From: Lamellibrachia columna
Lineage: Eukaryota; Annelida; Polychaeta; Sabellida; Siboglinidae
Assembly: GCA_963662155.1 (NCBI GenBank)
Contig: OY759268.1
Location: forward strand, 10,152,435 to 10,216,434
Length of the DNA stretch: 64,000 bases
Direction of reading: 5' to 3'
The notes beneath the pieces are model-generated. The model did no database searches, had not been told where the DNA came from, and saw nothing but the letters and a program-made list of their open reading frames with translations. The position numbers and the translations under genes are program-made. How positions within the stretch are numbered: position 1 is the stretch's first letter; the number at the start of each line of letters is the position of its first letter. Below, one piece after another: positions 51,301 through 63,383 of this stretch.

Positions 51301-51840
51301 GGGGTATTTGGATTGGAGGGCAATTCTTGGTAAATTTTGTCTTGTTAAATCGTGTTAAACGAAATAGCCATTCCCGTAATGTTAATGTGATTATCGGAGC
51401 CGACATGTATAATCCATTGATGAGGTGTCGCCACATGTTGATTAGTCGCATATAGAAGTAAACCCTTGATATGAGTTGGTTGAACATTTGGAAACGAGAT
51501 AAAATCTTAAACACAGGAGAGTACATCACAATATATGCATACAAATGGCAAAAATAGAGGACGTAACAGAAAGGACTGGTCATGGGTGGTGGCACGAGAG
51601 GGGATGTTCTTGCGCATATGAGAAAAAACAATGCCGAGAAGGATAAAATGTTGGCCATCGTGGGTAAGTGCAGGAATTGGTCAATAAACTCATGGCGGCA
51701 CGGATTGGACATATCGTGTTGTTGTGGTTCTTATGTGAAAAAAAATTCCTAGATTCGCCGCGGGTGGTGTTATTATGAGAGAACCTGTACGGACGTTTGA
51801 CGGCCGTATTACGTTATTCAGAAGCACAGCATGTACAATA
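51287..51840 (-). pseudogene. Possible GPCR fragment (TM3 end) plus hydrophobic frame
   Basis: Minus-strand codons near 51830-51785 read TAVKRPYRFSHNN after a broken E-R, matching the loop 2 signature of the family (AVKRPYTFN). Downstream a 141-codon frame (51712-51287) is strongly hydrophobic with LYFCHLYAYIVMYSPVFKIL, perhaps TM5-like, but it does not align convincingly. The left end overlaps the LINE 3'UTR. Confidence 0.45.
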
Positions 51841-52029
51841 TTTACCAACGCAATGCGTGTTTTCCAAGATTGATGAGCGTTATGTGATCTAATAATCGAG
51901 ATGGTGAAAATTTACAGCGCTCATAAAAGACGAGCAATATTTTTTAAATGTGGTTTGATTCAGAAACGTATTTAGTGATAAGTCTGTTTTCACCGATGAA
52001 CACAAATTTATTGTATTGGACATTCAAGT

Positions 52030-53390
52030 GCAATGAAACATGTCCAAACATTAAATCAGGCTTACATTTATTATGGAGCCATTTTGACGGTGAACATGTT
52101 TTATGTTATATTCTTTATCCCAGTATTTTGGTGTTACAAACTGAAATTGCTTCGGAGTTTTACAGGTGCATTGTTACTTGGCCACGTTTATTGTGTAATA
52201 GTTGAGCGCGTGAACATTTATAACGCTCATAAATAACGAGTTTCAAAGCAAAAATTACATATAATAATATAATCATCAGACCATTCGGATGAAAAATCAG
52301 TGGACTATGAATAAAACGTGTCTTCCTTATTCACTTGTCATATGTAGTTGCTTTTGACGGCAGTCTTGTTCATTTTTAATTGCGAACGCTTCGAGACACC
52401 GGCAGTTATACATGATCATGAATTGTGGGGCTTGACATTGTCATTACCATGGCATAGCCCTACCGAAATTTTACTTGGCAATGCAAGGAAGCATAAGCTT
52501 TTATTTTCTTTTAATCAGGTGCAACGCCGGGTCATTCGGCTAGTCTATATTATAAAGTAGTTATGTTCTCTCGTATCATCGCGTGTATAGGGCTGCTACT
52601 TGGTAGGTCTTCACTGGGGCCCGCAGTGATGGTTCGTGCATTAAAAAAATAAATATTTCGTCGAGCACGTGCATGTTTGACGTACAAGTAAAATAAATCT
52701 TAACAACATATCACATAGAATTGTTAGCAACCGTACGTGTTTTCGTGTTCTACGATTGCTACATGATCTACGTCAAACGTCCACCGAACGTCTCGTAAAA
52801 CCGGAAGTTGTACATGATTTTTGGGGCGTCGCCATTACTATTGAAATATCCCTACGAAAACTTGACAAGGTTGCTTGACAAGGTTGCTTGACATACGCAA
52901 TTGTAGTGGCTGCCTTTTCTGCCGCGCAACGTCGGGCAACTAAGCTAGGCAAAATAAAGAGTTAGCACGGGCAGTAACAATATAATACTCGCATAGAGAT
53001 TATTGATTATCCATCATTATTGAAGACGTGAAATTGTTAACCGACTGAACATTTTTAATATCTAGGTTTTTCGCAATGTTAACCTCGTATTCCTGGTGGT
53101 TTGCACTATTGACATTTTCTGGATTGTACTACTCCCATGACATACATTTACTGTACTGCACTGTATGTTAATGCACTGTAGGCACTGCAGTGCATTGCAC
53201 TGCATTAAACTACACTTGTTTGCAGTGCACTGCGCAGAATTTCAACATATTGTCTTGTATTGTAGTGTTCTGTTTAGTTGTGCATTGTGCTGTATTGTGC
53301 TATATTTACTCTATTGTACTGTGTTGTACATTGTTTTACTGTATTGTTTTATACCATACTGTATTGTAGTGTACTTTAAAGGTTGTCGCA
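52030..53390. repeat. Segmental duplication, right copy (partner 49370-50740)
   Basis: See partner. A 67-codon frame (52033-52236) with a hydrophobic centre survives here but is broken in the left copy. It is not recognised. The pentamer array sits at 53150-53385. Confidence 0.75.
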
Positions 53391-53479
53391 GATGGTTATG
53401 GAAAAGGTAGCACCAACATTAAACAAACGAAGTAGCCATTCTCCAAATGCTCGTATGGTTATAGGAACCGACATGTATA

Positions 53480-55600
53480 ATCCACAGTCTGTCTTCACCC
53501 ATTCTTTGCCCATGTCCTGCCCATCTCATTCTGCTTCCGGCTACTTTCATCTTTAGGTGTTTTTTCATGCTAATCTCTCTATCTCAATTTCTTCATCTTC
53601 CTTCCATTTTCTTGGGTTACTTTGCATATTCTTCAGACCCAGTTAATTTATTTATCTGCATATTCTCCTCCTGTCTCTCTGTCAGTGCCAGTGTTCCCAA
53701 CCCGTATACACAGACTGGTACCACGCATGCTTCCAACACTTTTCCTTTTAGTTGTTTTTTCAGTTTTCTGTCCCACATAATGCTTTCCACTCTCGTCCAC
53801 GCTGCTGCTCCTGCTTGCTCCCTCCTCTGTATTTCCTTACTACTTCCTCCATCCTCACACACTGTGCCGCCCAAGTATACAAACTGATCATTTGTTTAAT
53901 GGTTTTTCCGTCAACAAGTACATGTAGGTCCACCTCATGTTCGCCTATCCATATTTCTTCTGTTTTCTCCATATTCATTCGGAGGCCAAGGTATTACTCC
54001 ATTCTTGCAATGTTTTCTGTAAGACCTCTCTTTTTTATCAGCCACCACTGCTCTCACCACTGCTTTTTCTCATTGTACATTTCATCAACTACTCTGACCT
54101 CTGCCTCTCCAATTTACATCTGTCTCATGACTGCAAATGCAAGTTCTCTCGGCACGCTGTCGAATGCCTTTTCCAGATCGACAAAACCGAATGCTATATC
54201 CTTTTTAAATGATTTACTCTTCTCAATAATTTGTCTGATTGTAAACAATCCATCAACCGTTCCTCTCCCTTTCCTAAATCCTCGCTGATTCTCCCCGATT
54301 TTGCTCTCAACTATATGCCTCGCCCTAGCATTTAGTAACCTTTCCATCAATTTCAGGGCTTGGCTCAGTAATTTGATGCCCCTGTTTCTCTCTGGATCAC
54401 GGATGTCCCCTTTCCCCTTTCATTTTGGAACAATCACTCCTCTTCGCTTTGTATCTCTCCTGTTGTGAAACCCACATAAGACAGTCTTGTCAGCCACTTG
54501 ATTCCCACTAGTCTGTTTGCTTTCACAATTTCCACTGACAGTGCGTCCACTCCTTCAATCTATCTTCCCAGTTTGCATATTCTTTATAGTTTTTTCCAAC
54601 TCTTCTACTGTTATTGTCCTCACCTTCAACTCCCTCCTTACATAATGTGGTATCTCTATTCTCCCTCCGGGTTTAGTAATTTAGTCAAATACTCGTCCCA
54701 CACACTTAGCACTTGTTTTACTCCAGTGACCAATATTCCATCGCTTCTCTACATTGCAGATGTTCGAGTAGAGTGTTTGTTATCTCCGGCTCTATCTCTG
54801 GTCAGCTGGAAGATAACTTTTTCTCCATTATCTTCTTCCGTCCTATCGCACCTGTTGTTTGTTATATCTTGCTTTCGCAACAGCCTTGTTTGCTGCGTTC
54901 TTCTTCTCCCGGTACTTCTGCTTCAGCCTTGTTTGCTGCGTTCTTCTTCTCCTGGTACTTCTGCTTCAGCCTTGTTTGCTGCGTTCTTCTTCTCCCGGTA
55001 CTTCTGCTTCAGCTTTGTTTGCTGCGTTCTTCTTCTCCCGGTACTTCTGCTTCAGCCTTGTCTTTTCTACATCACTCGCTTCTTCCACACAATTCAGTGC
55101 CTCCTTCATTTCTTGTATAGCTTGTTCAACTTCCGGGTTCCACTACCACAGTTCTTTCTTCTTTCGACTTTGTGTGGGTTTTCCTGATGTTCGGCCACAT
55201 ATCTCCTCAGCTGTTCCAATAAAGCCTTCATTAAATGCTGTCCAATCTGCTTTCGCATCCTCCCTTTGTTCTTTAAGTAGCCTGAACGTCCTATTGACTT
55301 CGCTTTTGTATTGTTCCATCTTTTCTCCTTCACATTTCCGCCACCTGATCACCTGCCTTTGCTTCCTCCTTCTTTGTTTGTCTCTTTCTATCCACATTTC
55401 GTAAACCAATGGTTCATGTTGGCTCGTTATGTGCTCTCCAGCCAAAACATTGCAGTATCTAACCTTGTTTCGCTTACAACTTCTGATAATCAGCATATCT
55501 ATCTCCGTTCTGTTGTTCCCACTTCTATAGGTTATCTGGTGTGACTCCCTCTTCTGGAAGAAGGCGTATTTATTAATGACGACTTCAACTGGAAACATTC
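53480..55600 (-). mobile_element. LINE with endonuclease remnant and RT, degraded
   Basis: From 55598 downward: NKYAFFQKRESHQITYRSGN, TEIDMLIIRSC and GEHITSQHEPLVYEMW (end of endonuclease), a linker with a 43-bp minisatellite, then GENQRGFRKGRGTVDGLFTI and FVDLEKAFDSVPRELAFAVM (RT, 54290-54130), and the C-terminal KVLEACVVPVCVYGLGTLALTE (53770-53690). Same general type as 36250-37560. Frameshifts throughout; the catalytic YADD segment was not seen. Confidence 0.85.
54881..55060. repeat. 43-bp minisatellite, four copies plus a partial
   Basis: Units starting CAGCCTTGTTTGCTGCGTTC begin at 54881, 54924, 54967, 55010 and (partial) 55053, with one or two differences. All three plus-strand frames stay open through it, which explains the long open frames of the area. 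Confidence 0.97.
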
Positions 55601-56290
55601 TAAATAAGGTCTAACTATGGCGTCAAACAGCGGCATAATTAGCTTCCTTAAATGTTATATTTCTCCTAATCTACCCTAGAATTATATTACTATTTGAAGC
55701 TGGAATAACACTCTGCTCTGGATCATTCGTGTCAGCATTTACAGCTACAGCTAAGTCATTTATTTATGGTAGTACCCAGAACAGAATATCATATGTAATA
55801 GTTTACGCCCTAATTCCCGTGTGTTGTCATTTATTTATGGTAGTACACATAACATAATATCATATATAATATTTTACCCCCTAACTCCCGTGTGTTGTCT
55901 TTTATTTATGGTAGTACACATAACAGAATATCATATGTAATAGTTTACGCCCTAACTCCCGTGTGTTGTCATTTACAATTCCAACACATTAATAGCATCT
56001 GCCACTGTTCAGACCATTTAGCTAATTTGTCTTTTAATTTAAATAGTAATCCTTGACGCGGCACTTTGTAGAAAGCATTCTGAAAATCAAAGTAGATAAT
56101 GTTTACTGGTGATCTCTCATATACCCACTTATTGATTTCTTATAAAAAAGCATATTAGCTAATTATGAATTCGCTACGTGGTCTTTAACTGACCTGTATA
56201 AAACAACTTGCAAATCACTGATGTTAAATTCACTGGTTTGTGATCATCTGATTTAGTTTCCCGTTAAACAAATAAATGTACGATGTTTGC
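55600..56290 (-). mobile_element. CR1/Jockey-like LINE fragment, degraded
   Basis: The reverse strand matches the 23344-24720 element: the LISLF/RNIT region at 55640, the AVTVADTNDPEQ and GTT blocks, and RT segments near 56050-56260 (TAAATTCACTGGTTTGTGAT corresponds to RPVNLT). It contains a 71-bp triplication. Confidence 0.7.
55757..55969. repeat. 71-bp tandem triplication inside a LINE
   Basis: Units starting CATTTATTTATGGTAGTAC begin at 55757, 55828 and about 55899 and end in CCGTGTGTTGT. They lie in the LINE region that encodes NYKMGDTVLGTT in the better copy. Confidence 0.95.
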
Positions 56291-56329
56291 TTTGTTCATT
56301 CAGTTTGGCTAAACAATAGATATTTACAA

Positions 56330-56660
56330 CTGATATATCTGCATACATCTCACACGTAAAGGTACAACATATATTCTGTATCACTCACTAATTTTTTTAT
56401 AATACTTTATTTGTAAAAACAGCACTTATATTTCTGCTGGTATTGTGAACATTCATATGAAACCGCAGTAATTTTGGTAAGACGACAGGTATCCAGCTGT
56501 AGTACTTTATAACTGAGATATCTGCATACACCCCACACGTACAGGTACAGCAGATATTCTGTATCACTCACCAAGCCTTTTGTTTTAGTAATATTTTATT
56601 TGTAAAGACAACACTTATACTCCTACTCGTATTGTGAACATTCATACCAAAGCTATGGTT
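56330..56660. repeat. Tandem duplication of about 185 bp, two copies
   Basis: TATCTGCATACA, ATATTCTGTATCACTCAC and TATTGTGAACATTCATA occur in the same order at 56336-56470 and 56519-56655, diverged by several changes. Confidence 0.85.
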
Positions 56661-56669
56661 ACATCAGAG

Positions 56670-58010
56670 CCCGCTGGTCACATAAAAGCCCGAGGTTCCT
56701 GGCGGCATGCAATAACACAGCCGTAGTCGACTCGTAGTTGGCTCGTTGCCTTCACAGCATTATATACAAATACAAAAACAAAATTGCAAAACAAACGCCG
56801 AAACGCTCAGAGATAAAGCTGGAATCCACCGAAGCGAAATCAGAGAGGGCCGAAATGAGATGATCGATTGTTTTTTCTGTGAAAAAAACCAATAAATCCA
56901 ATAAGAAGAACACAGCAGACATCGTGGCTGCCATCAAGGCGAATGACGATGGAACATAAAAACTTGAGAACTGTAAAAAGAACATAATAATTAACGATCT
57001 ACGAAGAAGGACATAATCGTCAGCGGTAACAAATCGTCGACAACTAATTAATATATCTGCGAATGTGCCACGGTGGAGTTGAATATGAGAAAGATGATAA
57101 ATGTAAGTGTTTGTTGAATGCATAGAAAAACAGTTGCCAATTTAAGTTTGTTTTGTGAATACGTAAACACGTGTCTTAGTTTTAGGAAAAGCAGCACGGG
57201 TATGTTTATATGTGTAAATTAAAATTATATTAAATATATACTGAAGCACAATTCTCACACATACAGAAGTGTTTTCTTAAATTGTATATGCAGTTTTGGC
57301 CTTTACATTTTAATAGTAATCAAACCCAGTATAATTACTTATATTACTGCTGCGCGTTTTGATAATATTTGTTTACAAATGAAATTCAGTATCAAGTAAA
57401 TAGCGCACAGTTGATGAGTGACACAAGTGACCATCTCCGATATTTTTTTGAAGTTTATAATTATTATAATTGTAAGTTAATGTCAAGTAAATAAAAGTAA
57501 CATTGGTATTCTTTAAATTAAATGAATTAAGCTGACATACTTGGAAGAATGTGGTGGATAAGCAAGATGTTTGTTTAGCATATAATAACCTTTTTTGGTG
57601 ATTTTTATGATTGGTTAAACAAACACTATTTATGCAATTTTTTTTTAACATGGACTAAAAATGCATGTAAAGGAAAAAAGTCTTAAAACAAAATGTAGGC
57701 AAATAGATTTAGCTAAATGTTAAGATCATCAAAAAAGCATACCATAATAAATTATTAGATTAACAGCGTAACTAGAGATGGACAATAATGAGTACAGTAA
57801 TTGGAAAGAATCATCAACAATCTAACTACCCTAAACATTTCGTTGCAGACAAAAACAAGGTTGAAAATAAGGCAAGTATACCAGACATTTTGAATATATC
57901 CTTTCTACTGGACCTGATTTAGCAAAAAGCACAAATATATCACTTAATTAATATGTGTTTAACTGATTCACTTTTAAAATTAAGACAAATTATGTTATAA
58001 TCACCAGTCG
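56670..58010. other. Intergenic; one hydrophobic minus-strand frame
   Basis: A 123-codon minus frame (57123-56752) has two possible membrane segments (SLIIMFFLQFSSFYV; VFFLLDLLVFF) but no recognised family and no paralogue in the window. The rest shows nothing. Confidence 0.35.
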
Positions 58011-58013
58011 ATG

Positions 58014-58452
<439 letters not shown>

Positions 58453-58659
58453 TAAAGGTCATTTAATAATTGTACCAACAGAAAATAATATGAATCAATG
58501 AAAAGGTAGCTTGGCAGCTAGCACAAACATACTCATCTAGAACAATACAATAAAATACAATACATGTATAGCAAATGAGATATCGCTTAATTGCCAATAT
58601 AAAGTTGCTCATTGAGAAAAAATTATTAAATGATAAAGGTAGAAATAGCAAAGGCGGAG

Positions 58660-58745
58660 CGGTCCTTTGTCCCACCAGGCCTCCAGTAATAGAGGCCCAA
58701 CCCCCACCCCAGGCCTCCAGTAATACAGGCCCAACACCCACCCCA
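58660..58745. repeat. GC-rich doublet of about 36 bp
   Basis: CCAGGCCTCCAGTAATA is repeated at 58675 and 58711 with GGCCCAAC and a CCCACCCCA linker. Confidence 0.8.
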
Positions 58746-59172
58746 GGGCTTCTGTCAAAGTACACAACTGAATAAGTAGTGCGTAACATCTTTTCGACAT
58801 GCGTAGTGACCTGACACATACATGTGCCTTAAAACATATTTGGTGTGATCAAATAATACACAGCTGACAAACGAACGGTTTTAACACAGGTATTTATAAG
58901 ATGGTTGTCAGTCATACTTCACAAACCTTCCAATATCTGGTTAACCAGGACCTGTGCTAATCACAAAAAAAAATTGTAAAAACATGATAAAAGGGACCAG
59001 GGAGGTATCAGTCGTGCTCCCGCACGCCACGCTGAATGCCAGTTATGCTGCAACATCCACCGGCTACAGCATGGCCTTCGTATTATGTACAAGTATACAA
59101 CTATTCATGGGCAAGGAAATTTTTTAATAGACAAAGCAGACATGCTGTTGCACACGATGGGCGCCAGTCATA

Positions 59173-59225
59173 CTGCAACGTCCACCGCCTACAACAACAG
59201 CCCAAACTTAACTGCAATATATATC

Positions 59226-59287
<62 letters not shown>

Positions 59288-59345
59288 TCTTTTTGTGTTC
59301 CTGTAGCAAACGAGCTCAAGGTTCTGCCAATAAGCATAAGCAGGG

Positions 59346-59409
<64 letters not shown>

Positions 59410-59529
59410 TACACATAACCAGTATTGTGTTACTGGTTTTGCAATATAAATATTTAAACTTTTAACTAGTCTGACGTCGTCACTGTCAAAAGATGTTTTG
59501 CTTTTACAGCTATTTGCATCGTAATTTTA

Positions 59530-59603
<74 letters not shown>

Positions 59604-59939
59604 GATATATATTGCAGTTAAGTTTGGGCTGTTGTTGTAGGCGGTGGACGTTGCAGTAATTAGGTGTTGATGTTGATGTTGCAATACTTCACGCGTGACG
59701 ATTGCCACCATCTCCGCAGTGCTGGTCCCGGCAGTCGACTGCAAGCCCCCAGCCGTAACGACAGGGTGGTCGACCTCATCCAGTCGGCCTGTGGCAGCGC
59801 TGGCTTGGCGACGTCGTCGGGCTTGTGGCGCCGGCACTCTCTGCTGCATGCAGTATATTCTACAAATATCGCAACAAATCTTTGGTCTCATATATTGCAA
59901 CGTCCACCGCCTACAGCAACAGCCCAAACTTAACTGCAA

Positions 59940-59942
<3 letters not shown>
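59173..59942. repeat. Nested inverted arrangement: unit X, arm 2, inverted X, X again
   Basis: Unit X (GCAACGTCCACCGCCTACA...CCCAAACTTAACTGCAATAT) occurs at 59173-59222 (+), 59599-59658 (-) and 59895-59942 (+). Between the first two lies inverted arm 2 (59281-59536), with TA tracts at 59230-59284, 59347-59404 and 59532-59600. The open frames in this area are repeat-driven. Confidence 0.85.
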
Positions 59943-60079
<137 letters not shown>

Positions 60080-61850
60080 TGTTTCATCATCCTTTATAAA
60101 GATAGGAATTACTTTTGCAATTTTCATTCTGTCTGCGAAGATTCCAGTATTAAATATAGGATTAAGAAATAATGTTAAGGGTTTAATTAATATTAGTTTT
60201 AAATATTTTAATTGTTTCAATGTAATACCACCATGACTATTGCTGATTTTTGCTAGGAATTTGTCAGTTATTTTGATTATTGACTCTTCATTTATTTCTT
60301 GTAATTGAAAAAGCAGTTCAGAGTTTCCTGTCAGATAGAAACTATGATTTCTGTTACTCGTGTTTTTGATTTTGTTGGCAAGGTTTTTGTCCTATGTTTG
60401 TAAATAATAAATACAATTTATTATCAATTTCTACAGTGTCAGTTATTTTGCAGTCTCCTTCTCTAAAATATATAGGTAATGATATCTTTCTGTTGGATCT
60501 TTGCAACATTTAATTTATAGTTTTCCAGGTTTTCTTGTGTCATTTTTATATTTATTAAATAATTGTTCATAGCATATAAATTTGGCTGCTCTGATACTTC
60601 TTTTAAAAATACAATTAGAGTAAATTGTTAAGCTTATCTTTTTAATGGAATAGTCAATTAATGTGGGACTTGTCAACTTGATCTGCTTATGTAAGTTGTC
60701 TCTGTATTTAATAGATCTTGTTATCCACAATGAGTTTTTTGCTTATATTTGTTAAATGTGACTAATTGATATGGCATATGTTTAACATTTGCATTTTCAA
60801 GTCCTTGAGTATGTTGTAATTATTATTTGGATCAGACAAAGGATTTTTATCTAATTTCTCCATAATATTTTAATTAATTATTTAATTTGCAAAATTTGAC
60901 ATGGCTTTTTCATTTTGTAAATGTATTTTTTACTAATTTAGGGGGGATTTTTTAGCTGAAACAGTTTCGATAAATAGAAAATATGGCTTGTGGTCTGAAA
61001 ACTGTTTGATTAAGATATATACTGTTGATTGTAGCTTAATTTGGCTTAGTTTACAAAATAAATTGTAAATTAATATGCCATTTAGGTCAGAAAATCTAGT
61101 TGGGGATGTTGTTTTAGGAAAGAAGCAAAATCTTGTTAAGGTGTCATAAAACTCACTATGATATTCTGTATCATTAATTTTAAGCAAATTTATATTGAAA
61201 TCTCCGGCAATAATAACTTCCTAAATTTTGCAATCAAGTTGTGATAATAATAATGAAAATTCGTCAATAAATCGTGTGTGGTTATCGTTTAGGTCTCGAG
61301 GTGGTCTGTATATATTACCGACTATCACAGGTTTTTTTAGACCACCCCCAGTGATTTCAATTAGCTGTCCTTCCCAGGTTTAATTTTTAATACGTTGTAA
61401 TACTTTATAATCGTATCTAGTGTGAACGTACACAATTAAGCCTCCCTTGGTACTACTATTTTACCCAAGGAAATACAAGTATAGTCTTCTAATTGGATAT
61501 GAGATAGATAATCTTGTTCGGTTAATACATTTTCATGAATACATATAATGCTAAAGTCATAGTTAATTAGGTGCAATTATTGTTCAAAGGCCGCTATCTC
61601 ATTGAATTTAGCATTAATTGATTGGATGTTAGTTCTAAGTATGCCAAAACTATTAATTTTAGCAGTTACAAATGACTCAAAATGATCGGTATCATAATAT
61701 GATGATATTGGTAAACTATCGCTTTCATTGGTTTCATCATTTGTAGAATGCACAATGTTATTTAAGCAATTTTTATGGACACCTCCAAAATACTGTAAAA
61801 ATAAATAATATGAATCTCTCATTCAGTTTATAAATAATTATTATGTTTTT
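60080..61850 (-). mobile_element. LINE with endonuclease and start of RT, degraded
   Basis: From 61820 downward: TNIQSINAKFNEI, then VIVGNIYRPPRDLND (about 61325), EVIIAGDFNINLLKIND (about 61220-61170), FCFFPKTTSPTRFSDLNG and QFSDHKPYFLF (endonuclease), a connector with RSIRAAKFICYEQLFNKYK (about 60580), and the RT start [16 protein letters not shown] with KDDETL (60170-60085). RT is cut there by the TA tract. Several stops are present. A clade different from the 23-kb family. Confidence 0.85.
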
Positions 61851-61854
61851 GCAT

Positions 61855-62840
61855 ATAACATTGTTCCAAGAATTTGGCAGATATTGTCTGATACAATTTA
61901 GTATAGCTGAGCATGTTATGTGTAGGTAAAATATCGTTGCGTTACTGTTTGCAATTTTGAGATTTTTGTATGATAAACTGTAGCATGAAAAGGAAAACAT
62001 GCCCTGCGTTAATGTAAGAAAAATAATACTAACTGCAGTAAAAGAAACGTCATTGTTTGTGGCTTAGGTGGTTAGGTGCTTAATAAGCGTTAACCCATTA
62101 GACCCCACAACGGCCGCGGCCGGCCGCTCTGTCCAGTCCTGGAACGACCGCCGCCGGCCGCATACAGGACCCTCTATTAAAAAAAAATCCTGGCGAATAA
62201 CTACTGAACTAAACGCTTATCGGATGAACAAATATATAGTTTGCAATCCAGACAATTACGGAAATATGTCCATTATTCAGCGAAACATAAATAATATATG
62301 TGTTCTGTAAGTACTTCAATTTATGAAACATTTGAATAAAACAAGTTATGTACACCACGTATTCATAAGAACAATATAAGAACAAACGAACCGTCCATAA
62401 CCAAACAATTAAATGACAAGAACAACTCTACATCTCGGAATATCTAAGTCGCCTTTGTTTTGAAAATGCTCTACTCTTGTCAGTAATACAAGAAGATATT
62501 GATGTTTAATTGTTGTATTATTAATTTGTTAGCGATTTTGTATATGTTCCTCTACAACAACAGAACATGTTCAAAACGTGTAAAATTATATATTATTGAT
62601 TTTATTTAGGACGGTCATCAATAAAAACATTTACAAGATATATATTCATTGCCAATGATATGTGTATGCCAAGCCCGAATTCTCTCAAATACAACCCCAT
62701 TAAGACGTTTTTGGATAAGTACATGTATGATTCCACCCTTTAATAACAATGGTATATGGTTCCGGCTGTGTTTCCATGAGATATGGCCCCGGAATACATT
62801 GTGCCACAAAATACGGACTTTTGTGGGGTTCTGCAACTAT
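61855..62840. other. Intergenic with a short GC-rich island at 62092-62165
   Basis: The island holds CGGCCGCGGCCGGCCGC and CGCCGCCGGCCGC blocks within about 75 bp, in strong contrast to the AT-rich surroundings. No gene is recognised on either side. Confidence 0.45.
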
Positions 62841-62844
62841 AAGT

Positions 62845-63170
62845 AATGTACTTCCGTGAGATAATATTAAAACATACATTGGAGAAGGTCGAATTTTATT
62901 CTAAAATGGGACGGATCACATTTAAGGGGAATGACCCCTATGCACAGAACAAAGTAACCAGTATGTATACATGGTGCTCAACGGTAGCACGAACAGGGTC
63001 CTGGCGAACAAAGCTAGAACGACCACGTTCCTGGCGAACAAAGCTAGAACAATCACGGTCCCGGCGAACACTAGCTAAACAATACATTAGTTCGCCAGAT
63101 ATATTTATGTATAATGAAGCACATATAGACGAATAAAAAATGTAACATGTGTGATATGATGATATTAATT
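62845..63170 (+). repeat. GPCR 3' flank, duplicate of 990-1510, with a 30-bp repeat
   Basis: Matches 990-1510 as described there. CTGGCGAACAAAGCTAGAAC with a 10-bp linker is repeated about 2.5 times at 63001-63075; the left copy at 1380 has about one and a half diverged units. Confidence 0.75.
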
Positions 63171-63383
63171 GTGCGGTCTTCGTCTACATTACCACATCAC
63201 GTATTCTAAATGTACTCGCAATAATATACAACTCATTTGACAGCATACTTCACAAAAGCTTACTACTAAGCAAAACAAAAACATCTTCTGCGAGATCGCC
63301 TTCGAGTTCGACTTACTCGGACACGCTTATCAATGTCTCTTGATTAAATATTCGGTTCACGCACATCATGAATTCGTCTACGC

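Noticed and set aside
54498..55404. Large plus-strand frames rich in Phe, Leu and Ser
   Set aside because: Antisense to a LINE, held open by the 43-bp array.
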